From Rhodococcus sp. RD6.2 (lineage in GTDB: Bacteria > Actinomycetota > Actinomycetes > Mycobacteriales > Mycobacteriaceae), in NCBI RefSeq assembly GCF_001040705.1, contig NZ_CVQP01000007.1, positions 276,571 through 340,570 of the forward strand: a stretch of 64,000 nt of DNA, read 5' to 3'. The position numbers and the translations under genes are program-made. The notes below the pieces were generated by a model. It had not been told where the DNA came from and ran no database searches. It was given only the letters and a program-made list of their open reading frames with translations. Positions 44,796 to 53,539 of the stretch are shown one piece after another (the first letter of the stretch is position 1; the number at the start of each line of letters is the position of its first letter).

Positions 44796-46085
44796 ATGTC
44801 GACCACCGGCACCCCGAAGACCGCAGAGCAGATCCAGCAGGATTGGGACACCAACCCGCGCTGGAAGGGCATCACCCGCAACTACACCGCTGAGCAGGTC
44901 GTGAAGCTCCAGGGCAGCGTGGTCGAAGAGGCCACCCTCGCTCGCCGCGGTTCGGAGATCCTGTGGGACCTCGTCAACAACGAGGACTACATCAACTCCC
45001 TCGGCGCCCTCACCGGTAACCAGGCCGTGCAGCAGGTCCGCGCGGGCCTGAAGGCCATCTACCTGTCCGGTTGGCAGGTCGCCGGCGACGCCAACCTGTC
45101 CGGCCACACCTACCCCGACCAGAGCCTCTACCCGGCCAACTCGGTGCCGCAGGTCGTGCGCCGCATCAACAACGCGCTGCTGCGCGCCGACGAGATCGCC
45201 AAGGTCGAGGGTGACACCTCCGTCGACAACTGGCTCGCTCCGATCGTCGCCGACGGTGAGGCTGGCTTCGGTGGCGCCCTCAACGTCTACGAACTGCAGA
45301 AGGCCATGATCGCGGCCGGCGTTGCCGGTTCGCACTGGGAGGACCAGCTCGCGTCGGAGAAGAAGTGCGGCCACCTCGGTGGCAAGGTGCTCATCCCGAC
45401 CCAGCAGCACATCCGCACCCTGACCTCGGCTCGCCTCGCGGCCGACGTCGCGGACGTCCCGACGGTCGTCATCGCCCGCACCGACGCCGAGGCCGCGACC
45501 CTCATCACCTCCGATGTGGACGAGCGTGACCGCCCGTTCCTGGACGGCACCCGCACCGCCGAGGGCTTCTACGGCGTCAAGAACGGCATCGAGCCCTGCA
45601 TCGCTCGTGCCAAGGCCTACGCCCCGTACTCCGATCTCATCTGGATGGAGACCGGTGTTCCGGACCTCGAGGTCGCGAAGCAGTTCGCCGAGGCCGTCCG
45701 CAGCGAGTTCCCGGACCAGCTGCTCGCCTACAACTGCTCCCCGTCCTTCAACTGGAAGGCGCACCTGGACGACGCGACCATCGCGAAGTTCCAGCGTGAG
45801 CTCGGCGCGATGGGCTTCAAGTTCCAGTTCATCACCCTCGCCGGCTTCCACTCGCTCAACTACGGCATGTTCGACCTGGCGCACGGCTACGCCCGTGAGG
45901 GCATGACCGCCTTCGTCGACCTGCAGGAGCGCGAGTTCAAGGCTGCTGCCGAGCGTGGCTTCACCGCCGTCAAGCACCAGCGTGAGGTCGGCGCCGGCTA
46001 CTTCGACAGCATCGCCACCACTGTCGACCCGAACACCTCGACGGCTGCCCTGAAGGGCTCCACCGAGGAGGGCCAGTTCCACTAG
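44796..46085 (+). CDS. aceA: Isocitrate lyase
   Basis: First enzyme of the glyoxylate shunt; splits isocitrate to succinate and glyoxylate for growth on acetate and fatty acids. 429 residues with the catalytic loop KKCGH at 189-193 (Cys191, the same number as in M. tuberculosis Icl1), metal-binding ADGEAGFGG (152-160) and a late SPSFNW and [15 protein letters not shown]. Length matches the prokaryotic Icl1 type. ATG 44796 follows GAGAGTGGAG. RamB and KstR boxes lie upstream, two hairpins downstream. Confidence 0.97.
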   Translation: MSTTGTPKTAEQIQQDWDTNPRWKGITRNYTAEQVVKLQGSVVEEATLARRGSEILWDLVNNEDYINSLGALTGNQAVQQVRAGLKAIYLSGWQVAGDANLSGHTYPDQSLYPANSVPQVVRRINNALLRADEIAKVEGDTSVDNWLAPIVADGEAGFGGALNVYELQKAMIAAGVAGSHWEDQLASEKKCGHLGGKVLIPTQQHIRTLTSARLAADVADVPTVVIARTDAEAATLITSDVDERDRPFLDGTRTAEGFYGVKNGIEPCIARAKAYAPYSDLIWMETGVPDLEVAKQFAEAVRSEFPDQLLAYNCSPSFNWKAHLDDATIAKFQRELGAMGFKFQFITLAGFHSLNYGMFDLAHGYAREGMTAFVDLQEREFKAAAERGFTAVKHQREVGAGYFDSIATTVDPNTSTAALKGSTEEGQFH

Positions 46086-46105
46086 GAACTGCCACCCAGT
46101 CACCC

Positions 46106-46132
46106 GCGGCGGCGCTTCCCCGGCGCCGCCGC
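46106..46132 (+). terminator. Hairpin after aceA
   Basis: GCGGCGGCGC (46106-46115), 7-nt loop, GCGCCGCCGC (46123-46132). Confidence 0.7.
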
Positions 46133-46155
46133 ACCGGTTGACGACTCATCGTTCA

Positions 46156-46193
46156 CCCCGCCGCGGGACCAACAGCCCGGGCTCCGCGGCGGG
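46156..46193 (+). terminator. Second hairpin between aceA and fadB2
   Basis: CCCCGCCGCGG (46156-46166) pairs with CCGCGGCGGGG (46183-46193), an 11-bp perfect stem. With the first hairpin it separates aceA from fadB2, or attenuates read-through. Confidence 0.6.
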
Positions 46194-46266
46194 GTTGGAC
46201 AACCGATTCACCACAGTCTTCCTTCCCGCATGACGATGACGATCCACCACACGATGAGGAGCTGAC

Positions 46267-47163
46267 GTGACCAGCGAGAAGATTCAGCGCGTCGGCGTGA
46301 TCGGCGCCGGTCAGATGGGCGCCGGAATCGCCGAGGTGTGCGCCCGTGCGCATGTCGACGTCCTGGTGTACGAGCAGACCCGCGAGCTCGCGGCCGCCGG
46401 ACGCGCGCGCATTCTGCGCTCGCTCGACCGCGGTGTGAGCAGTGGAAAGATCACCGAGCGTGAGCGTGAGCAGGCCGCCTGGCGCCTCCGATTCACCTCG
46501 GATCTCGGCGATTTCGCGGACCGGCAGCTCGTCGTGGAGGCCGTCATCGAGGACGAGAAGGTCAAGAGCGCGATCTTCGCCGAGCTCGACCAGATCGTCA
46601 CCGACCCCGACGCGGTCCTCGCCTCCAACACTTCGTCCATCCCGATCATGAAGCTCGGCATCACCACCAGCCGGCCCGAGCGCGTCATCGGCATGCACTT
46701 CTTCAACCCGGTGCCCGTGCTCCCGCTCGTGGAACTCGTCACCACCCTCAAGACCAGCGCCGCCGTCACCGAGCGTGCCGAGCAATTCGCAGGCGAGGTC
46801 CTCGGCAAGCAGGTCGTCCGGTCCGCCGATCGTTCCGGCTTCGTCGTCAACGCGCTCCTGGTGCCGTACCTGCTCTCGGCCATCCGCATGGTCGAGTCCG
46901 GATTCGCGACCAAGGAGGACATCGACAAGGCGACCGTTCTCGGCCTCGCCCACCCGATGGGTCCGCTCGCGCTGACGGATCTGGTCGGTCTCGACACTGT
47001 CAAGTCGATCGCGGACTCGATGTACGAGGAGTTCAAGGAGCCGCTGTACTCCGCGCCGCCGCTGCTGCTGCGCATGGTCGAGGCGGGTCTCGTCGGCAAG
47101 AAGGTCGGCCGTGGCTTCTACGAGTACGCCGACAACGGGCGCGTGGCCAAGAAGGCCAGCTAG
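46267..47163 (+). CDS. fadB2: 3-hydroxybutyryl-CoA dehydrogenase
   Basis: Oxidises (S)-3-hydroxybutyryl-CoA with NAD(P)+, in beta-oxidation or acetoacetyl-CoA metabolism. 298 residues: Rossmann VGVIGAGQMGAGIAEVCA near the N terminus, catalytic Ser/His region NTSSIPI and GMHFFNPVPVLPLVE, and a C-terminal dimerisation domain ending GRGFYEYADNG. GTG 46267 follows AGGAG. The order aceA-fadB2 is the same as Rv0467-Rv0468 in M. tuberculosis. Confidence 0.95.
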   Translation: MTSEKIQRVGVIGAGQMGAGIAEVCARAHVDVLVYEQTRELAAAGRARILRSLDRGVSSGKITEREREQAAWRLRFTSDLGDFADRQLVVEAVIEDEKVKSAIFAELDQIVTDPDAVLASNTSSIPIMKLGITTSRPERVIGMHFFNPVPVLPLVELVTTLKTSAAVTERAEQFAGEVLGKQVVRSADRSGFVVNALLVPYLLSAIRMVESGFATKEDIDKATVLGLAHPMGPLALTDLVGLDTVKSIADSMYEEFKEPLYSAPPLLLRMVEAGLVGKKVGRGFYEYADNGRVAKKAS

Positions 47164-47224
47164 CGAGATCAGCACCTTCGGCGCCCGTGCGTGAATTTCC
47201 CCCAGTCGGGTAAAGATCGCCCAC

Positions 47225-47320
47225 GGGCGCGAAGTGCATCGGCGACATGGGCGCGAAGCGCATCAGTGACATCGACGCGAAGCGCGTCAGCGACACGGCT
47301 GCGCAACGCATGAGGGAAGG
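47225..47320 (+). repeat. 24-bp tandem repeat, three clear copies and one degenerate
   Basis: Units at 47225-47248, 47249-47272 and 47273-47296 share GCGCGAAGYGCATCRGYGACAT-like sequence (19-22 of 24 positions between neighbours). A fourth, degenerate unit runs 47297-47320 and ends in the Shine-Dalgarno of the MetE-like gene. Each unit is in frame, so read as protein it would give an 8-residue repeat (AKRxSDxx). Confidence 0.8.
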
Positions 47321-47330
47321 GTCGACACGA

Positions 47331-49616
47331 ATGTCAAGCAGCGCAGCTACTTACGGTTCCAGTGTCCTGGGATATCCCCGAATCGGCCCTCGGCGTGAAC
47401 TGAAGCGGGCACTCGAGGCGTACTGGCACGGCCGATCCACCCAGGCTGAACTCGTCGCGGTGGGGCGTGAGCTCCAGGAGCAGACGTGGAGTGAGCTCGC
47501 CGCGACCGGCCTGACGCAGGTCCCGGGCAACACTTTCTCCTACTACGACCACGTCCTCGACAACGCGTTGCTGTTCGGCGCGGTCCCGACCCGTTTCGCG
47601 CCCCTGAAGGGCGAGCTCGACGAGCTCGACTTCTACTTCACGATGGCGCGCGGTCGCCCGGACTTCCCGCCGCTCGAACTGGTCCGCTACATCGACAGCA
47701 ACTACTACTACCGGCAGCCGGAGTTGGACGAGTCGACGCCGTTCGCGCTCCACGCCGACGCGCTGCTGGACGAGTTCGAGCGGGCGAAGGCGCGCGGCAT
47801 CGAACTGCGTCCCGTGGTTCTCGGGCCGGTGTCGCTGTTGCTGCTGTCCAAGGCGGGACCGGATGCGGCCGAAGACTTTTCGCCGCTCGACCTGCTGGAC
47901 CGCCTGCTGCCGCAGTACGCGGCGCTGTTCGAGCTCCTCGCGAAGGCGGGGGCGACCTGCATCCAGCTCGACGAGCCGATGTTCACGCAGGACCGCACGG
48001 CCGAGGATCTCGAAGCGTTGGAGCGGGCGTACCAGACGCTCTCGCACGCACCGCTGCGACCGCGCATCCTTGTCACCGGCCCGTACGGCAATCTCGGTGA
48101 CGCACTGCCGATCCTGGCGAGCACAGGCATCGAGGCCATCGGGCTCGACCTGGTGTACGGCCGCGTGTCGCCCGACGAACTCGCGAAGGTCCCCGGACTG
48201 CGGCGCAAGCGCCTGTACGCAGGCGTCGTGAACGGTCGCAACGTGTGGCGCGCGGACAACATGGTGACGCTGAAGTACTTGTCGCAGCTCACCGAGGTGA
48301 TCCCCGACCTGGTGGTGTCGACGTCGTGTTCGCTGATGCACGTGCCCTGCGACGTGCTCTCCGAATGGGACCTCGACGGTGACGTCGCGGACCGGCTGGC
48401 GTTCGCGAAGCAGAAGGTCGGCGAGGTCGTGTCGCTGGCGAAGGCGTTGACCGAGGGCCCGTCCGAACGGTGGCGGAAGAAGCCGACGTCGGTGCACTTC
48501 AAGCAGAAACACGACGTGCGGGCGCGGGTCAACGCGATCCGTCCCGAGCAGCGTGTCCGCGCGCCGTACGAGGAGCGTCGCGCCGCGCAGCAGGCTCGGC
48601 TGAACCTGCCGCTGGTGCCTGCCACCACCCTCGGGTCGTTCCCGCAGACCGACGAGATCCGCAAGGTGCGCTATGACCTCGGGCAGGGCCGGATCGAGTA
48701 CCCGGACTACGTCAAGCGCATCCAGGAGGAGATCGAGCGCACGATCCGCCTCCAGGAGGACATCGGGCTCGACGTCCTCGTGCACGGTGAGCACGAGCGC
48801 AACGACATGATCCAGTACTTCGCCGAACTGATGGACGGATTCGCGTTCACACACAACGGCTGGGTGCAGGCATACGGGTCGCGGTGCGTGCGTCCGCCGA
48901 TTCTCTTCGGTGACGTGCGGCGTCGCGGGCCGATGACCGTGGAGTGGATCGGGTTCGCGCAGTCGCTGACGGACAAGCCGGTCAAGGCGATGCTCACCGG
49001 TCCGGTCACGATGCTGGCGCGCTCGTTCGTGCGACAGGACCAGCCGCTGCACGAGACCGCAGACCAGCTCGCGCTCGCTGTCCGGGACGAGATCGCGGAC
49101 CTCGAGAAGGCGGGCGTCGCGATCATCCAGGTCGACGAGCCCGCGATCCGCGAGCTGCTGCCCCTGCGCGCCGGAGGCCGTTCGGAGTACCTGGGTTGGG
49201 CGGTCGACGCGTTCAAACTGGCGACCGGAGGAGCGAAGCCGGAAACGCAGATCCACACGCACCTGTCGTACACCAGCCGCACCGAGGTGGTGGACGCCAT
49301 CGAGCGCATGGACTGCGACGTGACGGCCATCGTCGCCACCAGGTCCATCGACTGGGTGCTCGACGCGCTCAAGGAACGCAAGCTCACCCACGGTGTCGGT
49401 CCAGGCGTTTACGAGTCCCGTTCCGCGCGGATCCCAGACATCGACGAACTCGACGAATTGCTCACCGAGGCAGCCGAGTCGGTCGATCTCGACCGACTGT
49501 GGGCGAATCCCGACGGTGGCCTCAAGACCCGCCACTACTGGCAGCTGGAGCCGTCGCTGCGGAACCTGGTGGCAGCGGCTCACCGATTGCGGCGCCGCGC
49601 GGCTCAGCAAGCCTGA
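47331..49616 (+). CDS. MetE-family protein lacking zinc and folate active-site residues
   Basis: 761 residues, full two-domain length of cobalamin-independent methionine synthase. The fold marks are present: LGYPRIG and RELK at the start, TTLGSFPQTDEIR, VLVHGEHERNDM. By E. coli numbering (offset 3) Asp599, Glu605, Glu484 and zinc His641 are kept (as 602, 608, 487, 644). But Cys643 is Ser646, Glu665 is Val668, Cys726 is Gly729, proton donor His694 is Arg697, and folate-stacking Trp561 is Arg564. It therefore cannot bind zinc in the known way and is unlikely to be a normal methionine synthase. ATG 47331 follows GGAAGGG. Not obviously a pseudogene, as the frame is intact. Confidence 0.88.
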   Translation: MSSSAATYGSSVLGYPRIGPRRELKRALEAYWHGRSTQAELVAVGRELQEQTWSELAATGLTQVPGNTFSYYDHVLDNALLFGAVPTRFAPLKGELDELDFYFTMARGRPDFPPLELVRYIDSNYYYRQPELDESTPFALHADALLDEFERAKARGIELRPVVLGPVSLLLLSKAGPDAAEDFSPLDLLDRLLPQYAALFELLAKAGATCIQLDEPMFTQDRTAEDLEALERAYQTLSHAPLRPRILVTGPYGNLGDALPILASTGIEAIGLDLVYGRVSPDELAKVPGLRRKRLYAGVVNGRNVWRADNMVTLKYLSQLTEVIPDLVVSTSCSLMHVPCDVLSEWDLDGDVADRLAFAKQKVGEVVSLAKALTEGPSERWRKKPTSVHFKQKHDVRARVNAIRPEQRVRAPYEERRAAQQARLNLPLVPATTLGSFPQTDEIRKVRYDLGQGRIEYPDYVKRIQEEIERTIRLQEDIGLDVLVHGEHERNDMIQYFAELMDGFAFTHNGWVQAYGSRCVRPPILFGDVRRRGPMTVEWIGFAQSLTDKPVKAMLTGPVTMLARSFVRQDQPLHETADQLALAVRDEIADLEKAGVAIIQVDEPAIRELLPLRAGGRSEYLGWAVDAFKLATGGAKPETQIHTHLSYTSRTEVVDAIERMDCDVTAIVATRSIDWVLDALKERKLTHGVGPGVYESRSARIPDIDELDELLTEAAESVDLDRLWANPDGGLKTRHYWQLEPSLRNLVAAAHRLRRRAAQQA

Positions 49617-49633
49617 CGCCGCGAGAAGATCGT

Positions 49634-49680
49634 GCGTTCCGTACGCGGCCCGTGAGTGGTCGCGGCCGCGGACGGAACGC
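49634..49680. repeat. Inverted repeat after the MetE-like gene
   Basis: GCGTTCCGT (49634-49642) and ACGGAACGC (49672-49680) with inner CGGCC pairing. It may be a first terminator. Confidence 0.5.
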
Positions 49681-49715
49681 CCCGAGGGGCCCGGACTGCA
49701 CCGTCGTCCGGGATG

Positions 49716-49753
49716 GAAAGGCCCCGAACCGATCCGTCGGTTCGGGGCCTTTC
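49716..49753. terminator. Perfect bidirectional terminator between MetE-like and GH5 genes
   Basis: GAAAGGCCCCGAACCGA (49716-49732), TCCG loop, TCGGTTCGGGGCCTTTC (49737-49753): a 17-bp perfect stem between convergent genes. Confidence 0.93.
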
Positions 49754-49777
49754 TGTGTCCGCGTCAGGGGCGGGAAG

Positions 49778-51289
49778 TCAGGATCCGGAGCTGCCGTCCG
49801 ACGATGCCGCGGCACTGCCGGCCGCACCGGGCAGGTTCGTTCCATCCGAGTCGGTGGAGTGGATCGAGACCGTCACCGCGGCACCGGGATCCGCCTCCAC
49901 CGTGACGATGCGTGCGCCCGGTGCCGAGGTGACGCGTCCCCCGTCGACGGCGACCACGACGCCCTCGGGGTAGTGGAGGTCGGAGACGTAGATTTCGGTG
50001 GGCTTCGCGGAGGCGCGTGCCGTGTAGGTGTACCGGAAGTCGCCGCCGTCAGGGTTGAACTGCAGGCTGCCGGGGACGCCCGCCGTCGCCTGCGGGTAGG
50101 TGCGGACCAACTGCGATCCCACCCCACCCCGGAACGGGTCCGTGCCCCCGTCGGGTCCGAATTTCGAACGGTAGTGCCAGTAGTGCCAGCCGATGAACCG
50201 CTCGTCGGCGCGGGCGACCGTCGCCGCCAGGACGTCCGGATCGACGTCGCCGAACTCGGTGACCAGCACCGGCCGGCCGGTGCGGGCGGCGAGGGTGTCG
50301 ACGTTGAACCACGTCTTGTCGTGTTGGGCGGGGCAGGACGCTGCGAGTCCGGCGGGGAGGCCGACGTAGATGCTCAGCTGGCTCGGAATGCAGTAATCGT
50401 GCACTGACAGGCCGATGTTCGGGTCGGTGATCGCCGGTGTGTGCGGAGGGTTCCCCAGATTGCTGGGCATTGTCTCGTTCCAGGTTACGTTCGGCTCCCA
50501 GAAGACCGGCACGGTCGGGTCGGCGAGTCGGATGCGGTCGGTCAGCCGCTGCATCGCGTCCTGGTATTTGCGGTCGAATTCGGGGCATCCGTTCGGGAAG
50601 CACGTCAGGAACGGCGAGCCGGGCCACGGCTCGTTCATCAACTCGACACCGAGTACACCCGGCATGCCCTCGACGCGGTCCATCAGCGCGGCCAGAGCGG
50701 TACCGAGGTGATCGAGTACCCCGTCCTCGTTGTTCCAGACGGCATCCCACGCGACGTTCATGCTGGGCATCAGGTAGTTCAGGGGGAAGCCCGGGTTCGG
50801 TTCCCACGACTGTGGGCGTGCGCGGATCGACCAGTCCGGGAAACCGTTTCCACCCCAGGGCTTTCCGATTCCGTCCTGGTGGTTGTCGAGAAGGACGGAG
50901 ATGCCGCGTGATCCCAGCACGTCGACGACGGTCGCGATCCGGTCGATGTAGGCGGGGTCGATCACGCCGCGGTCGGGCATGAGGCCGTCGAACGAAACCC
51001 CGAGTCGCACGGTGTTGAAGCCGTGTCCGGCGAGGAGATCCGCGTCGTCCTCGGTGAGGGTCAGGCCGTCGCCGGGGGTGACGTACGGCGGCTCCTTGTC
51101 GACGTTGTTGACGCCGTGCAGGAGTACGACCCGACCGAACTCGTCGACGATGTCGCCGCCCTGGATCTGGAGTCGGCTCTGCAAACCCTCTTCCGCGGCG
51201 GCGGTCGCAGGTGTCGCGGAGAGAAGTGCCCCGAGAATCGCGGCGACCGCGGCGACAGGCGCGAAACGGGTGGATGACAACCAGGGCAC
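49778..51289 (-). CDS. Secreted glycoside hydrolase family 5, endoglycoceramidase type
   Basis: A 503-residue precursor with a signal peptide (core 11-30, cleavage after ATA). The GH5 barrel has acid/base Glu220 (MNEPWPG) and nucleophile Glu345 (VTEFGD), plus [15 protein letters not shown] and DNHQDG. These and a C-terminal beta domain resemble rhodococcal endoglycoceramidases, which release the glycan from glycosphingolipids. A Gly/Ser/Ala tail of about 20 residues ends the protein. GTG 51289 has AAGGAG 7 nt upstream; GTG 51295 is too close to it. A 14-bp palindrome lies 23 bp upstream. Substrate by homology only. Confidence 0.86.
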   Translation of the reverse strand: MPWLSSTRFAPVAAVAAILGALLSATPATAAAEEGLQSRLQIQGGDIVDEFGRVVLLHGVNNVDKEPPYVTPGDGLTLTEDDADLLAGHGFNTVRLGVSFDGLMPDRGVIDPAYIDRIATVVDVLGSRGISVLLDNHQDGIGKPWGGNGFPDWSIRARPQSWEPNPGFPLNYLMPSMNVAWDAVWNNEDGVLDHLGTALAALMDRVEGMPGVLGVELMNEPWPGSPFLTCFPNGCPEFDRKYQDAMQRLTDRIRLADPTVPVFWEPNVTWNETMPSNLGNPPHTPAITDPNIGLSVHDYCIPSQLSIYVGLPAGLAASCPAQHDKTWFNVDTLAARTGRPVLVTEFGDVDPDVLAATVARADERFIGWHYWHYRSKFGPDGGTDPFRGGVGSQLVRTYPQATAGVPGSLQFNPDGGDFRYTYTARASAKPTEIYVSDLHYPEGVVVAVDGGRVTSAPGARIVTVEADPGAAVTVSIHSTDSDGTNLPGAAGSAAASSDGSSGS

Positions 51290-51311
51290 AGGCACTCCTT
51301 CACCGCAATGT

Positions 51312-51325
51312 TGGACAATTGTCCA
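51312..51325. promoter_or_regulatory. Perfect 14-bp palindrome, likely operator
   Basis: TGGACAATTGTCCA lies in the region between the divergent GH5 and alcohol dehydrogenase genes, 23 bp before the GH5 start. The form is typical of a TetR-family operator; the regulator is not identified. Confidence 0.6.
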
Positions 51326-51442
51326 GAAAGTGACGGAAGGTTAGCCGTTGGTTGTCGCACATGCGGACGGATCGCCGAAATTCGCCTCCGGACGCAGGCA
51401 CCGCCGTTGCGGCTGATCGGTACCGGCGCTACACATGTGGGC

Positions 51443-52483
51443 ATGCTCACCGTTTCCGCGTATGCCGCGAACTCCGCCGACGCACCGTTGGAGAAGACCA
51501 CCATCGAACGTCGGGACCTGGGTCCGCTCGACGTCCTCATCGAGATCAAGTACGCCGGGATCTGTCACTCCGACATCCACACCGCCCGCAACGAGTGGGG
51601 CGGAACCCGCTACCCCGTGGTGCCCGGCCACGAGATCGCCGGCTTCGTCACCGAGGTCGGGCCCGACGTGACCCGGCACAAGGTCGGCGACCGCGTGGGC
51701 GTCGGCTGCTTCGTCGACTCCTGCGGAACCTGCGCGCCCTGCGAGGCGGGGGAGGAGCAGTACTGCGCCAACCGCGTCACCGCCACCTACAACTCCGTCG
51801 GCAAGGACGGAAAGGTCACCCAGGGTGGCTACTCCACCCACATCGTCGTCACCGAGGGCTTCGTCGTCTCCATCCCGGACTCGCTCGACCTCGCCGCCGC
51901 CACCCCGCTGCTGTGCGCCGGCATCACCCTCTACTCGCCGCTGCGGCACTGGAACGCGGGTCCCGGCAAGAGGGTCGCCATCGTCGGCATGGGCGGACTC
52001 GGGCACGTCGGCGTCAAGATCGCGCACGCGATGGGTGCCGAGGTCACAGTGCTCAGCCAGTCGCTGTCCAAGCAGGAGGACGGCCTGCGGTTCGGCGCCG
52101 ATCACTACCACGCGACCGCGGACCCCGCCGTGTTCAAGGAGTTGCGCAGCCGGTTCGACCTGATCCTCAACACGGTGTCGGTCAACCTCGATCTCGACGC
52201 CTACCTGGGGACGCTCGCTCTCAACGGCACCCTCGTCCTCCTCGGCCTCCCCGAGAAGCCGATCTCCGTCCGCGCGTTCTCGCTGGCGGGTAACCGTCGC
52301 AGCCTCGCAGGCTCAAATGTCGGGGGCCTGCGCGAAACCCAGGAGATGCTCGACTTCTGCGCCGAGCACGGCATCGTCTCCGAGATCGAACTGATCTCCG
52401 CTGATCGGATCAACGAGGCATACGAGCGGGTGCTGCGCAGCGACGTGCGCTACCGCTTCGTCATCGACGCGGCCACCTTCTGA
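51443..52483 (+). CDS. Zinc-dependent NAD(P) alcohol dehydrogenase, CAD/AdhC type
   Basis: 346 residues. Catalytic zinc ligands are in GICHSD and GHEIAG; the structural zinc Cys cluster is [15 protein letters not shown]. The nucleotide motif is [12 protein letters not shown], and [19 protein letters not shown] after it is typical of the NADP-dependent cinnamyl alcohol dehydrogenase class, so it probably reduces aldehydes. ATG 51443 was chosen because the frame upstream overlaps the divergent GH5 promoter. Divergent from GH5; a hairpin follows. Confidence 0.92.
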   Translation: MLTVSAYAANSADAPLEKTTIERRDLGPLDVLIEIKYAGICHSDIHTARNEWGGTRYPVVPGHEIAGFVTEVGPDVTRHKVGDRVGVGCFVDSCGTCAPCEAGEEQYCANRVTATYNSVGKDGKVTQGGYSTHIVVTEGFVVSIPDSLDLAAATPLLCAGITLYSPLRHWNAGPGKRVAIVGMGGLGHVGVKIAHAMGAEVTVLSQSLSKQEDGLRFGADHYHATADPAVFKELRSRFDLILNTVSVNLDLDAYLGTLALNGTLVLLGLPEKPISVRAFSLAGNRRSLAGSNVGGLRETQEMLDFCAEHGIVSEIELISADRINEAYERVLRSDVRYRFVIDAATF

Positions 52484-52522
52484 CACGCCCGCACGCGATT
52501 GTCCGAACGCAACTCGCCGCGT

Positions 52523-52555
52523 GTGGTCGACGGGAAACCGCGACTCGTCGACCAC
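52523..52555 (+). terminator. Hairpin after the alcohol dehydrogenase gene
   Basis: GTGGTCGACG (52523-52532), 13-nt loop, CGTCGACCAC (52546-52555). No T tract. Confidence 0.6.
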
Positions 52556-52611
52556 GCGCAGGAGCGCATAATGAAAGTGACGCAGATCACGTCTGGTGAG
52601 GGGTCGAGGCG

Positions 52612-53178
52612 ATGCGCGGGCAACTGGACGGACACCGGGTGGCATTCCTTGCTGCCGACGGTGTGGAACAGGATGAGCTGGTCGAGCCTCGCCGCGCGGT
52701 CGAGGTGGCAGGTGGCAGCACGGAACTGCTGTCCATCGCGCTCGGCGAGATCCAGGCGTACCGGGGCGACGTCGAAGCCGCGGATCGGTTCCCCGTCGAC
52801 CTGCTCGTCGGTCGAGCAGATCTCGACAGTTACGACGGACTGATCCTGCCCGGCGGTGCACTCGGGCCGGACCGGTTGCGTACCGACGACCATGCGGTCG
52901 CGTTCGTGCGGCACGCGATGCACATCGGCAAACCGGTCGCGGCGATCGGTCACGGGCCCTGGCTGCTGATCGAGACGGGTGCGGTGTCGGGCCGCACTCT
53001 CACCAGTTGGCCGAGCCTGCGGACCGACATCGTCAACGCGGGCGGTACCTACGTGAACGAGAAGGTCGTCGTCGACCGCAACCTCGTGACCAGCCGAGGC
53101 ACGGCCGACCTCCACAGCTTCTGCACCGCGTTGGTCGGCAAGTTCACCCAGCAACCCGAGACCGTCGGATGGAGATGA
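52612..53178 (+). CDS. DJ-1/PfpI-family protein without the nucleophile cysteine
   Basis: 188 residues of the PfpI/YhbO subgroup: HRVAFLAADGVEQDELVEPR, DSYDGLILPGGALGPD, and the elbow KPVAAIGHGPWLL. In active members the elbow reads ICHGPW; here the Cys is Gly113, followed by His114. It therefore cannot act as a Cys-dependent glyoxalase, deglycase or peptidase in the usual way. ATG 52612; upstream there is no clear Shine-Dalgarno. The frame and composition are normal. Confidence 0.86.
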   Translation: MRGQLDGHRVAFLAADGVEQDELVEPRRAVEVAGGSTELLSIALGEIQAYRGDVEAADRFPVDLLVGRADLDSYDGLILPGGALGPDRLRTDDHAVAFVRHAMHIGKPVAAIGHGPWLLIETGAVSGRTLTSWPSLRTDIVNAGGTYVNEKVVVDRNLVTSRGTADLHSFCTALVGKFTQQPETVGWR

Positions 53179-53254
53179 TCGCCCTTGTCGCCTCCCGTTC
53201 GCCGGGCGTAGCGTCGAAAACCAGAGCCGTTTCCTCTACCGAGGAGGAGTGCAC

Positions 53255-53509
53255 ATGAAGCTTCATCTGTTCGCCGAATGGATCGGCTACGCGCTCGGTC
53301 TCCTGGCCGTCATCGCGTTCGCCTTGGCCGTCGTTGCGGCAGCGTCCGGTTTCGGGGGGTGGGCGGTCGTGGCTGCGGTGACCTTCATGATCGCCGTGAC
53401 GCTCGCTCTCGCCCTGGTCGGCGGAACCGTGTGGCACGACCACCGTCAGCGGAGGCACACGCCTCGTTTCCCGCTGCCCGGTGGCACCGCCTGGCCGGTC
53501 AAGCCCTGA
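53255..53509 (+). CDS. Small membrane protein, 84 residues
   Basis: Two adjacent hydrophobic helices (about 12-34 and 38-60) joined by a short Gly-rich turn, then a basic cytosolic tail, DHRQRRHTPRFPLPGG. No family recognised. ATG 53255 has GAGGAGGA 5 nt upstream, one of the best Shine-Dalgarnos in the window; the in-frame GTG 6 nt earlier overlaps it. Confidence 0.72.
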   Translation: MKLHLFAEWIGYALGLLAVIAFALAVVAAASGFGGWAVVAAVTFMIAVTLALALVGGTVWHDHRQRRHTPRFPLPGGTAWPVKP

Positions 53510-53539
53510 ACGTCCCGACTCCCTGCCACGAGCCGCCGG

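Noticed and set aside
47164-47330. A cobalamin riboswitch upstream of the MetE-like gene, as found before metE in some actinobacteria
   Set aside because: The gap is only 167 bp, half of it is the 24-bp repeat, and I see no B12-box-like core.
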